Part shown: piece after piece, positions 53,393-61,639 of the stretch | Position numbering within the stretch: position 1 is the stretch's first letter | Layout of the letters: each line of letters opens with the position of its first letter | Source: an uncultured Lachnospiraceae bacterium | GTDB lineage: Bacteria > Bacillota > Clostridia > Lachnospirales > Lachnospiraceae | Assembly (NCBI GenBank): GCA_945868435.1 | Contig: CAMBLG010000005.1 | Coordinates: forward strand, 84,059 to 148,058 | Direction: 5' to 3' | Length of the DNA: 64,000 bases | The notes under the pieces: generated by a model | The model's database searches: none | Told to the model about the DNA's origin: nothing | The model's input: only the letters and a program-made list of their open reading frames with translations | Program-made: the position numbers and the translations under genes

Positions 53393-55099
53393 GTGAATAT
53401 TCGTAAATTTTCGGAGGGTATTAACTCTGCCCTAAAAGAAAAACCTGTAAGACAACTTCATAAAAGACTTAAAAGCAAATGGATAGCAAATCGAAAGGCC
53501 GTCATTTTCTGTCTCATCTTTGCACTTGTCTGGAATGCGATTCCGGTCACCGCGAATGTTTCCGATAACCTGCAGTCTGCGGTTGCTAAGGTCCTTGGGC
53601 AGAGAAACGATGTAACGACCGCAGAAGGCTATCAGAATGCATCGCTTAGTGCGAAATTAAACTATCTGGAAGGAAGAATTGAGCAGCTGGAGCAGAACCA
53701 TGAAGATGAGATGACGGCCATCGACAACATCTACATGGTGGCTGCAAGCAATGCATATTCTGGTTCACAGATAAAGAGTACGCAGGTTGCCTCTGTTTCA
53801 CCAAAACAGGTTACGGTGACATGGAACTGTACGCAGGACCACAATTGTGCGGATAGTACAGCATCCAGTGATGCATTAAGTGACTGGGCAAGTATCGAAA
53901 AGTTTAACATTTACTACGGTACTTCTGCAAAAGCATCGCAGATGACACTGGCTGCAAGCGTACCGGCGGATAACGGCAAACTGTTCTACCAGAACTACAG
54001 CTATACCGTCAGCGGTCTGGATCCGAACACGACCTATTACTTCTGGGTAACATCCGTGATGGCGGATGATGTGCAGCTTTCTGATACATCAGCTGTCAGA
54101 ACAATCAAGACCCCGACTCTGGCAAGTGCACAGGTAACGAACCTGAAATCTACACCGAATGCCGGAACCGCGCTTGACCTCACATGGAGCTGCAACTACA
54201 GCAGTTACGTAACCTACAAGGTATACTGGGGAACAAGTGCCCTGTCTGTAAACAGCGGAACTGCCGCAAACGCAACGACTTCTTCTAAGAGTTATACGAT
54301 TACCGGGCTGACCGCAGGAAAGACCTATTATGTAGCGGTATGCGCGGTACTGAAAGATGGTAATACATGGGTAGGCAATACCGGTACAGTGAACGCAAGC
54401 AATGGAAATTACATCACTGCGATGACCTGTCCGACCGGAACATTTGCAACGGCATCATCCTGGGCAGATGTACAGCTTATTGCGAAGTGTGGACGCGCAG
54501 ATGACCAGTTTACAGTAGGGCAGACACGTACCATCGACCTGTCATCCATGAATGCAGGTACTGCAACCGTAACGCTTGTCAACATTTCATCGGATGGCAA
54601 GAAGATCACCTGTATGATCACGAAGTACGGTGGAACGACACCGACGCATTACATGAACAGTTCGGACACGAACAACGGTTCATGGAGTTCGTCAGCGATG
54701 CGTACCTGGCTGAACGGAAGCGATTTCTATGGTAAGTTGCCGACAGACCTGAAAGCAGTCATTGCAAGTACCACTGTTACAACCGGTACGTATAACGGAA
54801 GTGTTACGGGCGGTTCAAACCAGACCACGACGGATAAGTTGTTCCTTGCATCGGCAAAAGAAATCTTTGGTGGAACGGGTGGAGGTAGCGTTCCATATTG
54901 TACGACAAATGAGGCAAATGCATTAACACAGTTCCAGTATTTTGCAAATGGTGGAAACAAGAATCTGAACAGTGGCGACTGGTGGCTGCGCTCGCCGAGT
55001 TGCGACGGCGCGTCCTTCTGTGTTGTGAGCGGCGGCGGCGCCGGCAGCTACGGCGCGAGCTACTCCTATGGCGTCTTCCCGGCGTTCTGCATTGAGTAA
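53393..55099 (+). CDS. DGR-diversified surface protein (Fn3-Fn3-DUF6273/C-lectin-like)
   Basis: A 568-residue target protein of the retroelement. An N-terminal membrane helix (about 35-54, 'AVIFCLIFALVWNAIPVTAN') anchors it. After a short coiled coil come two fibronectin type III domains (about 127-243 and 247-325, 'YTVSGLDPNTTYYFWVTSV', 'YTITGLTAGKTYYVAVCAV'). The C-terminal ~230 residues are DUF6273-like with the ending 'SYSYGVFPAFCIE'. The variable repeat covers residues about 527-564, so the diversified residues lie on the presumed ligand-binding face of a C-lectin-type fold. GTG start with AAAGGAG. Confidence 0.85.
   Translation: MNIRKFSEGINSALKEKPVRQLHKRLKSKWIANRKAVIFCLIFALVWNAIPVTANVSDNLQSAVAKVLGQRNDVTTAEGYQNASLSAKLNYLEGRIEQLEQNHEDEMTAIDNIYMVAASNAYSGSQIKSTQVASVSPKQVTVTWNCTQDHNCADSTASSDALSDWASIEKFNIYYGTSAKASQMTLAASVPADNGKLFYQNYSYTVSGLDPNTTYYFWVTSVMADDVQLSDTSAVRTIKTPTLASAQVTNLKSTPNAGTALDLTWSCNYSSYVTYKVYWGTSALSVNSGTAANATTSSKSYTITGLTAGKTYYVAVCAVLKDGNTWVGNTGTVNASNGNYITAMTCPTGTFATASSWADVQLIAKCGRADDQFTVGQTRTIDLSSMNAGTATVTLVNISSDGKKITCMITKYGGTTPTHYMNSSDTNNGSWSSSAMRTWLNGSDFYGKLPTDLKAVIASTTVTTGTYNGSVTGGSNQTTTDKLFLASAKEIFGGTGGGSVPYCTTNEANALTQFQYFANGGNKNLNSGDWWLRSPSCDGASFCVVSGGGAGSYGASYSYGVFPAFCIE
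54971..55084 (+). repeat. DGR variable repeat (VR)
   Basis: The 114 bases match the template repeat at 56022-56135 at all 83 positions where the TR has G, C or T, and differ at 21 of 31 TR adenines (17 A to G, 3 A to T, 1 A to C). The last 24 bases are identical. This adenine-only pattern is the hallmark of DGR mutagenic retrohoming. Confidence 0.95.
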
Positions 55100-55139
55100 T
55101 CCGCAGGATTGCTCCTAATCTGGAGTGAAGCGACATAAT

Positions 55140-55160
55140 CTCCCCGCCGTGCGCGGGGAG
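55140..55160 (+). repeat. GC-rich hairpin downstream of the VR
   Basis: A perfect 8-bp stem CTCCCCGC/GCGGGGAG with a 5-nt loop, 55 bases after the VR. DGRs often have such a hairpin or cruciform after the VR that aids target recognition. The distance here is longer than in the phage BPP-1 system. Confidence 0.6.
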
Positions 55161-55212
55161 ATGGATAAACGAACAGAAACCATCAACAGGAACACGAAAA
55201 ACTAAAGAAAAA

Positions 55213-55239
55213 GGGCCAAGCCGCGATAGGGCTTGGCCC
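55213..55239. terminator. Hairpin between target gene and Avd-like gene
   Basis: A 10-bp stem GGGCCAAGCC/GGCTTGGCCC with 7-nt loop. On the minus strand it is followed by a T-rich tract, so it may end antisense transcription. On the plus strand it may limit readthrough into the Avd-like gene. Confidence 0.5.
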
Positions 55240-55263
55240 CGAATTATGGAGGAAACAGGTCGG

Positions 55264-55956
55264 ATGTCAGTGGCAAAGCCGGACAGGGGGGATTCCGGAT
55301 TTCACGTCGAAGACCGGTCCCGGAGAATAAGAAAAGCTGTAAATGAATTTCTGCTCCGGGACATGGGGATGAAAGCAAATAAGAGAAACCTCCGGAATGG
55401 CTCTGTGGGGAAGTACAGGAGACTGGAGGATGGCGGCCTGGAATTTTATGTGAAGCTTCCCAAAAAGCCGGAGCGTCACAATATCATCGAGGATACGTTC
55501 GTCTTCATCCCGGATGAAGCCAGTAATTCTGAATCCGGCGGCATGAAAGTGTTTGAGATGCCAGGGTGGATACTGGAAAAGTACAGGGATGAACTATGGA
55601 ATTACGCACGGAAGCTGTCTATAAAGGTGCGTGAGGCGAATAAAATTTACGCCTATTACCCGGATGAGTACCATAAACGGCGTAATCTACAGAATGAAGC
55701 AATCAGTGCATGCCATGACCTGCATGAGACGCTTCTGTTTTTAACAGAAGATTTCCCGGTGACGCTAAAGGCGGTAACGCCGATCATAAATATGCTGGAG
55801 GAAGAAATCCGGGATATCAAAGGATGGAAAAAGAAAGAGAATGCCGTCCTGATCAACTGCTACAAGCATGAAGCCGAGCGGATCAGGAAGGGTTACGATA
55901 AATTTGTGAAGGAATGTGTAAGGAACATTTCAAAAAGAGCGAAAAAGAACGAATAA
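55264..55956 (+). CDS. avd: Avd-like DGR accessory protein
   Basis: A 230-residue basic protein. The C-terminal ~125 residues are a helical bundle ('LEKYRDELWNYARKLSIKVR', 'KRRNLQNEAISACHDLHETL', 'LKAVTPIINMLEEEI') like Avd, the positively charged accessory factor that binds the DGR reverse transcriptase and template RNA. The N-terminal ~90 residues are an extra basic region with short strands. Its place between target gene and TR is the usual avd position. The start at 55264 has GGAGG upstream; ATG 55246 overlaps that site. Confidence 0.75.
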   Translation: MSVAKPDRGDSGFHVEDRSRRIRKAVNEFLLRDMGMKANKRNLRNGSVGKYRRLEDGGLEFYVKLPKKPERHNIIEDTFVFIPDEASNSESGGMKVFEMPGWILEKYRDELWNYARKLSIKVREANKIYAYYPDEYHKRRNLQNEAISACHDLHETLLFLTEDFPVTLKAVTPIINMLEEEIRDIKGWKKKENAVLINCYKHEAERIRKGYDKFVKECVRNISKRAKKNE

Positions 55957-56021
55957 AAACGGCATGATCCGGGAAACCGGTTATGTACGGGATGGTGCGC
56001 ATAAATGCGGACGCCTGGCCT

Positions 56022-56135
56022 AGTGGCAACTGGTGGCTGCGCTCGCCGAATTACAACAACACGAACTTCTGTAATGTGAACAACGGCAGCGCCAACAACA
56101 ACAACGCGAGCTACTCCTATGGCGTCTTCCCGGCG
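56022..56135 (+). repeat. DGR template repeat (TR)
   Basis: A 114-base template rich in AAC/AAT codons (AACAACAACAAC near 56094), equal in length to the VR. It lies between the avd-like gene and the reverse transcriptase. The flanks (55957-56021 and 56136-56369) hold no credible gene and probably form the rest of the TR RNA. Confidence 0.95.
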
Positions 56136-56369
56136 ATTCTGGTATGGTAGAAAGCAAAAATGCGGATTACCCAATGCAGAAGGGCACCATTTCGGTGGAA
56201 GCAGACGCTTCCTGAATATAAATGCCATGACGGGAGGGGCGGACGCTTTCGTGCATGCACACGGTTCAAAGGGCTATCCGTGCGTATCATGCCCCGGCAC
56301 CCTATGCTGCTACGGTAAAACCTTTTTCATTGCAGTGCATGGCATACTTTTTAGGGGATTAACAATGTG

Positions 56370-58142
56370 ATGACATCGAATGAAAGGCGAAAACAAAAGC
56401 GGTATGAAAAGAGGGTAAGAAAGAGACAGAAAAAACGAGAACAGGCGATCGGAACATGCGATGACATTGAAGAGGTCATGCATCCGGACAGGCTTTTTGA
56501 TGCATTTCACGAGTGCCAGAAAGACGTGAACTGGAAAGCCAGTGTCCAAAGCTGCCATTACGACCTTCTGTTCCGAATTTCGGATATAGAGAATAAAAGA
56601 AGAGACCATAAGAGCCTTCGTCATGGCTTTGTCTGTTTTTCTTTGGTTGAACGAGGAAAATTGAGGTATATCAGCAGTGTGCACATCAATGAAAGAATCG
56701 TACAGCGGAGCCTGTGTGACAATGCGCTTGCACCGGTATGCTTTCACAGCATTTTGTATAATAATGGTGCTTCCGTGAAAGGAGCTGGCATCCGTCGCGC
56801 AGAAGAGCAGATGAAAAATGCGCTTCTGTCCTATTACAGAACATATGGTACAAATGAAGGATATATCATATTTTTCGATGTTAAGGGCTACTTTGATAAT
56901 ATCCGGCACGATGTCATTGAACGGATTCTTGCAGATCATATCAAGGATCCTAAGATACGGGAATTGTTCAATGAGTTTACGGAGGCATTTGATGAAATCC
57001 ATGATGAAGAACATCAAGGAAAAGGGGTAGGGCTTGGAAGCCAGGTATCGCAGATATCCGGTGTTATGGCACTAAATGAAAAAGATCATTATATATGCGA
57101 GATGCTTTCCGATTACGTTTTCGATTATGCCCGGTATATGGACGACTCCAAGGCAATAACCAGAGCAAAAGAAGATGCCCTGTATGTGATAGAACGGGTA
57201 GAAGAGAAGTATCAGGAATTGGGGCTTGAGTTGAACCGGAAAAAGACGGTAATTCTTCCACTGAACAGGCCTTTTGTCTGGCTGAAAAAGAAATATATGC
57301 TAAAGGACAGCGGGAGAGTGAGGGTTGCGCTTACCGGCTCTACCATAAAGCGGGAACGGAAAAGCTTGCGGAAATATCTTCGTTGGTTGGAGGAAGGAAA
57401 AGCAAATGAAGTTGAGGTAAAAGACTGGTATGTTGCATGGCGGAAGGGAAACCAGTTCTACGACAGTAACCGGATGCTCGAAAAGATGGATGTATATTAT
57501 GAATCGCTGTTTGGTGGACGCCCGGCGATGAAACTTATCGCAAAGGATAAAAAACGAAGGAGGAAGAGAGATAAGATGCAGCTGAAAAGTGAGATGCTTA
57601 AAAGGAAGTATCCAAAGAGTGTGATCATCCTACAGAGTGGGATGTTTTATAATGCAAGGGGAGAAAGTGCAATTGTTTTATCCGAACTTACCGGGTACAA
57701 ACTGCGCCAGTATCCTGCCGGAGAGTTTCGCTGCGGCTATCCGCAGGAGTCTATGGACCGCGTTGTAAAAATATTAAGCAGGGCGGAAGTAAATTATGCA
57801 ATCTATGGAGGTGAGTTTTTGATCGCAAAAAAAGAGTATCCCAACAACCATTATGATCTGCTTGCTCCAGCGAAGAATGAAAACGGGCCAGTAGCTTCTG
57901 CTAAGCCATTCGTACCAGCCATGGGTATGAAAATGGCTATCGAGACAGATCCGCTGATTGAATTCGTTGACAACCTGATTAACAAAAAAGACCCATTCTA
58001 TGGAATAAAAACGGATACATTAAATCTCACAGATGAAGATGTGCATAAGAATCTGGTGCAGATAAAGTTAAGACTTATGCAGCCGCAGGTGAATACAGAA
58101 GAACGTCAAGATGTGTGGGATTGGGATGCGGCCAGGGATTAA
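56370..58142 (+). CDS. DGR reverse transcriptase with C-terminal MutS-I-like domain
   Basis: A 591-residue protein (counted from a possible GTG at 56367). The RT core has 'FFDVKGYFDNIRHDVIE' (catalytic Asp171), the DGR-type motif 'LGSQVSQ' (about 223-229, where other RTs have a QG box) and 'ARYMDDSKAI' (YMDD, 257-260). It is much longer than typical DGR RTs of about 300-450 residues. Residues about 411-485 ('YPKSVIILQSGMFYNARGES', 'AGEFRCGYPQESMDRVVKIL') resemble the MutS N-terminal domain I, so a MutS-like accessory appears fused to the RT. It copies the TR RNA with errors at adenines. A terminator overlaps its stop codon. Confidence 0.9.
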   Translation: MTSNERRKQKRYEKRVRKRQKKREQAIGTCDDIEEVMHPDRLFDAFHECQKDVNWKASVQSCHYDLLFRISDIENKRRDHKSLRHGFVCFSLVERGKLRYISSVHINERIVQRSLCDNALAPVCFHSILYNNGASVKGAGIRRAEEQMKNALLSYYRTYGTNEGYIIFFDVKGYFDNIRHDVIERILADHIKDPKIRELFNEFTEAFDEIHDEEHQGKGVGLGSQVSQISGVMALNEKDHYICEMLSDYVFDYARYMDDSKAITRAKEDALYVIERVEEKYQELGLELNRKKTVILPLNRPFVWLKKKYMLKDSGRVRVALTGSTIKRERKSLRKYLRWLEEGKANEVEVKDWYVAWRKGNQFYDSNRMLEKMDVYYESLFGGRPAMKLIAKDKKRRRKRDKMQLKSEMLKRKYPKSVIILQSGMFYNARGESAIVLSELTGYKLRQYPAGEFRCGYPQESMDRVVKILSRAEVNYAIYGGEFLIAKKEYPNNHYDLLAPAKNENGPVASAKPFVPAMGMKMAIETDPLIEFVDNLINKKDPFYGIKTDTLNLTDEDVHKNLVQIKLRLMQPQVNTEERQDVWDWDAARD

Positions 58143-58156
58143 TTCTCTGGCTTTTT
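58131..58156 (+). terminator. Rho-independent terminator of the DGR operon
   Basis: An 8-bp stem GCCAGGGA/TCTCTGGC (one G-T pair), 5-nt loop and T5. The RT stop codon lies in the loop region. Confidence 0.75.
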
Positions 58157-58195
58157 CATTGCCGGGTGGCATATTTAGGCAGGGATCTGCGAAAA

Positions 58196-58228
58196 GTGGC
58201 ACAAAACTGGCAAATAACTGGCAATTAT
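58196..58228 (+). repeat. Three 11-bp iteron-like repeats
   Basis: GTGGCACAAAA, CTGGCAAATAA and CTGGCAATTAT follow without gap, sharing TGGCA at an 11-base period (one helical turn). They lie just upstream of the ParB-like gene and its LexA-type promoter, and could be a binding array for that protein. Confidence 0.55.
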
Positions 58229-58239
58229 GACCTGCTCTA

Positions 58240-58268
58240 TTGATAGAACGTGTGTTCTATGCTATAAT
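58240..58268 (+). promoter_or_regulatory. Promoter with LexA box between -35 and -10
   Basis: TTGATA (58240-58245), 17-nt spacer, TATAAT (58263-58268). The spacer contains GAACGTGTGTTC (58246-58257), a GAAC-N4-GTTC LexA box within an ATAGAAC...GTTCTAT palindrome. Confidence 0.8.
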
Positions 58269-58326
58269 CGGGTTAAGCTCATGAGTGGCAACCATTGTTT
58301 TGCTTTATAAAAAGGAGATGATAAGA

Positions 58327-58755
58327 TTGTCGACTGTACCATACAGTAGAGGAAAGTATATTGTTATTGACGCTTCAGATATTGCGGATATGCCCGATCC
58401 GGGCTTTCCATGGAAGTCGGGGTCTCTGGAGCAGTACGGTTCGTTTATTGAGGACTGCCAGGAGTTTTTCCGCCGTTTTAGAGAAGGTGAGGATTATAGC
58501 AGTCTGCCCAACGCGTCAAACCTGGAGTACATCTTTGTGCATTGCGGGCTGTGTGTGTCCGTTCTGGAGAATGATGAGGGGAAGCATGTGTGCAGCTCGA
58601 ACGGGCGGCACCGGTTGTATGCGGCAAAACAATATAACCTTCCTATCCTGGTCTGCTTATTGGGGCATGCCGCGCCAAAGGTTGATATGGCGAATGATGA
58701 AAAATACCGGATCAGTAAATGGCGCCGCATTAAACGCATGCTGACAGGCAGATGA
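58327..58755 (+). CDS. ParB/Srx-like domain protein
   Basis: A 142-residue protein with the ParB/sulfiredoxin-like signature 'CSSNGRHRLYAAKQYNLPIL' (about 97-116). Such domains hydrolyse CTP or ATP or act as nucleases. No ParB helix-turn-helix or adjacent ParA is seen, so chromosome-type partition is not assured. The TTG at 58327 is chosen because AAAGGAG lies nine bases upstream; ATG 58318 abuts that site. Expression should be LexA-controlled, and an iteron-like array lies upstream. Confidence 0.65.
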   Translation: MSTVPYSRGKYIVIDASDIADMPDPGFPWKSGSLEQYGSFIEDCQEFFRRFREGEDYSSLPNASNLEYIFVHCGLCVSVLENDEGKHVCSSNGRHRLYAAKQYNLPILVCLLGHAAPKVDMANDEKYRISKWRRIKRMLTGR

Positions 58756-58810
58756 TAGCTTGGTTTGTAGCGCCGTAAGAAATGATTTGCCGCTATATAC
58801 ATTGCCTTAT

Positions 58811-58865
58811 ACAACCATATGTTCTCGAACATATAGTTGTATTTATCTTGTATTTATGGTATACT
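58811..58865 (+). promoter_or_regulatory. Integrase promoter with 30-bp palindrome
   Basis: The 30-bp sequence 58811-58840 (ACAAC-C-ATATGTTC-TC-GAACATAT-A-GTTGT) is symmetric at 26 of 30 positions. It overlaps the -35 TTGTAT (58837-58842); 17 nt downstream is TATACT (58860-58865). A dimeric repressor is predicted to control the recombinase. Confidence 0.75.
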
Positions 58866-58915
58866 AAACTAAGAAATATACTGGCGTACAGATAACATAG
58901 CAAGGAGGGATTTAT

Positions 58916-59821
58916 ATGGGCGAAAGTGTATTTTTGTCTCAGCTTGTGAAGGAGCGTGTATGGCCACGGTATGAACTGAGTCTAAAAAGGGAACGCACGC
59001 GCAGGGATTATTACCGATATGTAAGTCGGATTTGTGATTGCTTGTGCTGTGATTTTCTGTGTATCGATGCGGTGATGGCGCAGGGCTATTTTTATCATAT
59101 GGAGAGTAGGGCGGACGGATATACTCCTAAGTCTCTTCATTCGATGCTTAGTGCGCTCCGGTCTTTTGCGACTTATATTGAAAAGAATCGCAGTATCTGG
59201 GGGCTGGACGATTATGTGAATCCCTTTGTGGGTGTGTTAGTCTCTTCCTATACGGACAATCTCCATATGAATGATATCCCTCTTCCTGATCAAGTGGATG
59301 CGATTTTATCTGCTGCTTTGGTGGATACTCAGATGTATCTTATTCTGCTTTTGGTTTTGCGCTGCGGGCTTTCTGTTTCAGAGGTGTGTCGTTTAAAGGC
59401 TTCCTGCGTCCGTCAAGACGAAGCGGGACGATTCTTTCTTGAGATTATAAAAAATGATGGGAAAATGCGTCGAAATGTGAAGATTCCTTCTGATATATTA
59501 CCTGCTGTACTGTCGTTTTGCGGGGAATGCCCGTCGGATGGGCCACTATTCTATAACCAAAAGGGACAGCCGCTTCAGGTGCGTACCCTGCAGATGTATT
59601 TTAGCGATCTTGTAAAATCGGCTGATCTCGGGCGGTCTTTTACGCTTCAGGATATCCGTCATGCGTCCATTGCATACATGAGAAAAGGTGGGGCAGAGGC
59701 ATCATCTGTTGCATCCTATACCGGTATCAGTGAACGCTGGGTATATCGATATAATGGAGTCCTTGATGAGCTGACTGCTGCTCCGTGTGACTATGGAATC
59801 ATTCAGGTGCGTGGTGCATAG
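58916..59821 (+). CDS. Tyrosine recombinase/integrase
   Basis: A 301-residue phage-integrase-type recombinase. The N-terminal SAM-like core-binding domain (about 1-110) is followed by the catalytic domain: box I 'VLRCGLSVSEVCRLKAS' with the first Arg, box II 'LQDIRHASIAYMRKGG' where the usual HxLRH reads QDIRH (first His replaced by Gln), 'YTGIS' in place of LGH, and the nucleophile Tyr in 'WVYRYNG'. Active-site deviation is tolerated in several recombinases. It may integrate the element or resolve multimers. AAGGAGGG precedes the ATG. Confidence 0.85.
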   Translation: MGESVFLSQLVKERVWPRYELSLKRERTRRDYYRYVSRICDCLCCDFLCIDAVMAQGYFYHMESRADGYTPKSLHSMLSALRSFATYIEKNRSIWGLDDYVNPFVGVLVSSYTDNLHMNDIPLPDQVDAILSAALVDTQMYLILLLVLRCGLSVSEVCRLKASCVRQDEAGRFFLEIIKNDGKMRRNVKIPSDILPAVLSFCGECPSDGPLFYNQKGQPLQVRTLQMYFSDLVKSADLGRSFTLQDIRHASIAYMRKGGAEASSVASYTGISERWVYRYNGVLDELTAAPCDYGIIQVRGA

Positions 59822-59886
59822 ATTTTGTTTATCAAATGTGTCGCGATATCTCCTTACTTTAGCTTGGGGGATATAAGAAAGGCTAA

Positions 59887-59914
59887 GGAAAGTCTATATG
59901 GCTTTCCTTTTTTT
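59887..59914 (+). terminator. Rho-independent terminator after the integrase
   Basis: Stem GGAAAG/CTTTCC (extendable by AA/TT) with a 9-nt loop followed by T7. Confidence 0.75.
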
Positions 59915-59936
59915 GTTGTAAACCTCTGGATTTTTC

Positions 59937-59967
59937 TTGACAAAAATAGCCGGGCTATGACTAGAAT
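59937..59967 (+). promoter_or_regulatory. Conjugation-type promoter 6 (19-nt spacer)
   Basis: TTGACA (59937-59942), 19-nt spacer ending GGGCTATGAC, TAGAAT (59962-59967). It drives the NlpC/P60-SleB hydrolase. Confidence 0.75.
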
Positions 59968-59995
59968 GACATGATTTTGATGTGGAGGTTGTTGA

Positions 59996-61600
59996 ATGAG
60001 TCCAAAAAACGTGTATAGATATATGCAGTACCTTCTTGTTGTGGCCATTGGTCTGCAGGGTGTTTATTCTGCGCCGGTATTGGCATATGGTTCAGTTGTG
60101 CAGGATGAGGGCATGGCGGGCATGGCGGGCAATGCGTTAATATCGGATTCGGGAATTGTTTTAATGAATACACTCCCGCAGGCAGGTCTTTCTGCTGCCG
60201 TATTTGATATTACTGCAACCTGTAATGTCGAGAAGGAATCCGTGGATACTGGTGGTATTTCTTCGGAGGATTTACTGAATGAAGATAAGGATAAACTGGT
60301 GGTCTCTACGAGTGAGATCCCCGTTTTTATGTATCGAAGCAACACGCTGTCTGGTGATGTGGTCGGCATGTTGCCGAGTGGCGGTGCCGGCGAGTTGCTG
60401 GCAGAAGGGAATACGTGGAGTCTGGTTCGCTCTGGGTATTACACTGGTTTTGTAGATTCATCATGTCTATTATCGGGGGATGGCGCCAGCGATTATGCAG
60501 ATAAGCATTTTGACAAGGAAGGACGTATTCTTTCTGATACTGCATTTGCCTATGAAAATAGCGACCTGACCGGTGCTGTGGTCTCAGTGCTTGCAAAGGA
60601 TTCTTCGGTCACTGTAATGAAGGCCAACGAGGATTCCTGCGCAATTGAAATAGGGGAAATGGTTGGCTACCTGAAATCGTCTGATGTTGCGGTTCAAAAC
60701 ATCTACCAGTGTGCCGAGGAACCTGACATTATCCTTTATGGAGATCTGTATCCGGACGAAGCACTGGCATCTTATGAAAATAGCGATTCTTATGATGCCA
60801 GCCAGGTTGTGACAGGCGTTGCGGCGAATCCAAGTGGTGATTGTCTTGCTATTATGAATGAGATTGTTGAGTATGCACTTCGTTTTCTCGGCCGCCCGTA
60901 TGTATGGGGTGGGGAGAGTCTTATGTATGGCTGTGACTGTTCCGGCTTTGTCATGAAGGTATATGAACACTTTGGATATTCTCTTCCTCATTCATCTGCA
61001 GCTCTCAGAAGTGTCGGATATGATGTGTGTGGCAGTGTCTGGGATGAAGGGAAGGCTCTTCCCGGGGATATTATCTGTTACGACGGCCATGTAGGGATTT
61101 ATATCGGGGACGGAGAGATGGTGAATGCTGCCAGCAAGAAAACCGGCATCAAGATTAGTAAAGTTACAGCAAGGGATGATTTCATCTGCGCAAGGCGTGT
61201 GGTGTCCGGACACAGTTCCAACTGGAATCTGACCGACAAGGAATATGAAGAACTTTGCCGGATTGTTGAAGCAGAGGCTGGTGGCGAGGATGTGAATACG
61301 AGGATCGCCGTAACGGATGTCATACTAAATCGTGTAGAAAGTGGGAAGTTTCCAAATAACATACATGATGTAATCTTTGCGGGAAAACAGTTTACACCGG
61401 TTTCCAATGGAAGATTTTACTCTGTGACGATATCGGAGTCTACGAAAAAAGCGGTTGATACTGCGCTTCAGTCCCCGGATAAAAGCATGGGTGCACTGTA
61501 CTTTATGAATCCGAATTATTCTGATCCGGATAACGTGGAGTGGTTTTATACTTCTCTTACCTACCTGTTTTCTCTTGGAGAAGTGGAGTTCTTCCGTTAA
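59996..61600 (+). CDS. Secreted cell-wall hydrolase: SH3-like, NlpC/P60 and SleB-type domains
   Basis: A 534-residue secreted protein. A signal peptide (about 1-32, ending 'APVLAYG') is followed by two SH3b-like repeats (about 100-230), an NlpC/P60 peptidase domain at about 290-400 ('YGCDCSGFVMKVYEHFG' with the Cys, 'CYDGHVGIYIGDG' with the His) and a C-terminal SleB/hydrolase-2 domain ('LCRIVEAEAGGEDVNTRIAV' with the catalytic Glu, 'VILNRV'). It should cut both peptide and glycan parts of peptidoglycan. The shared conjugation-type promoter implies a part in mating-channel passage. GGAGG precedes the ATG. Confidence 0.85.
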   Translation: MSPKNVYRYMQYLLVVAIGLQGVYSAPVLAYGSVVQDEGMAGMAGNALISDSGIVLMNTLPQAGLSAAVFDITATCNVEKESVDTGGISSEDLLNEDKDKLVVSTSEIPVFMYRSNTLSGDVVGMLPSGGAGELLAEGNTWSLVRSGYYTGFVDSSCLLSGDGASDYADKHFDKEGRILSDTAFAYENSDLTGAVVSVLAKDSSVTVMKANEDSCAIEIGEMVGYLKSSDVAVQNIYQCAEEPDIILYGDLYPDEALASYENSDSYDASQVVTGVAANPSGDCLAIMNEIVEYALRFLGRPYVWGGESLMYGCDCSGFVMKVYEHFGYSLPHSSAALRSVGYDVCGSVWDEGKALPGDIICYDGHVGIYIGDGEMVNAASKKTGIKISKVTARDDFICARRVVSGHSSNWNLTDKEYEELCRIVEAEAGGEDVNTRIAVTDVILNRVESGKFPNNIHDVIFAGKQFTPVSNGRFYSVTISESTKKAVDTALQSPDKSMGALYFMNPNYSDPDNVEWFYTSLTYLFSLGEVEFFR

Positions 61601-61639
61601 TTATAACTTTTTATAATCTATGATTGGAGGTATTGATTT

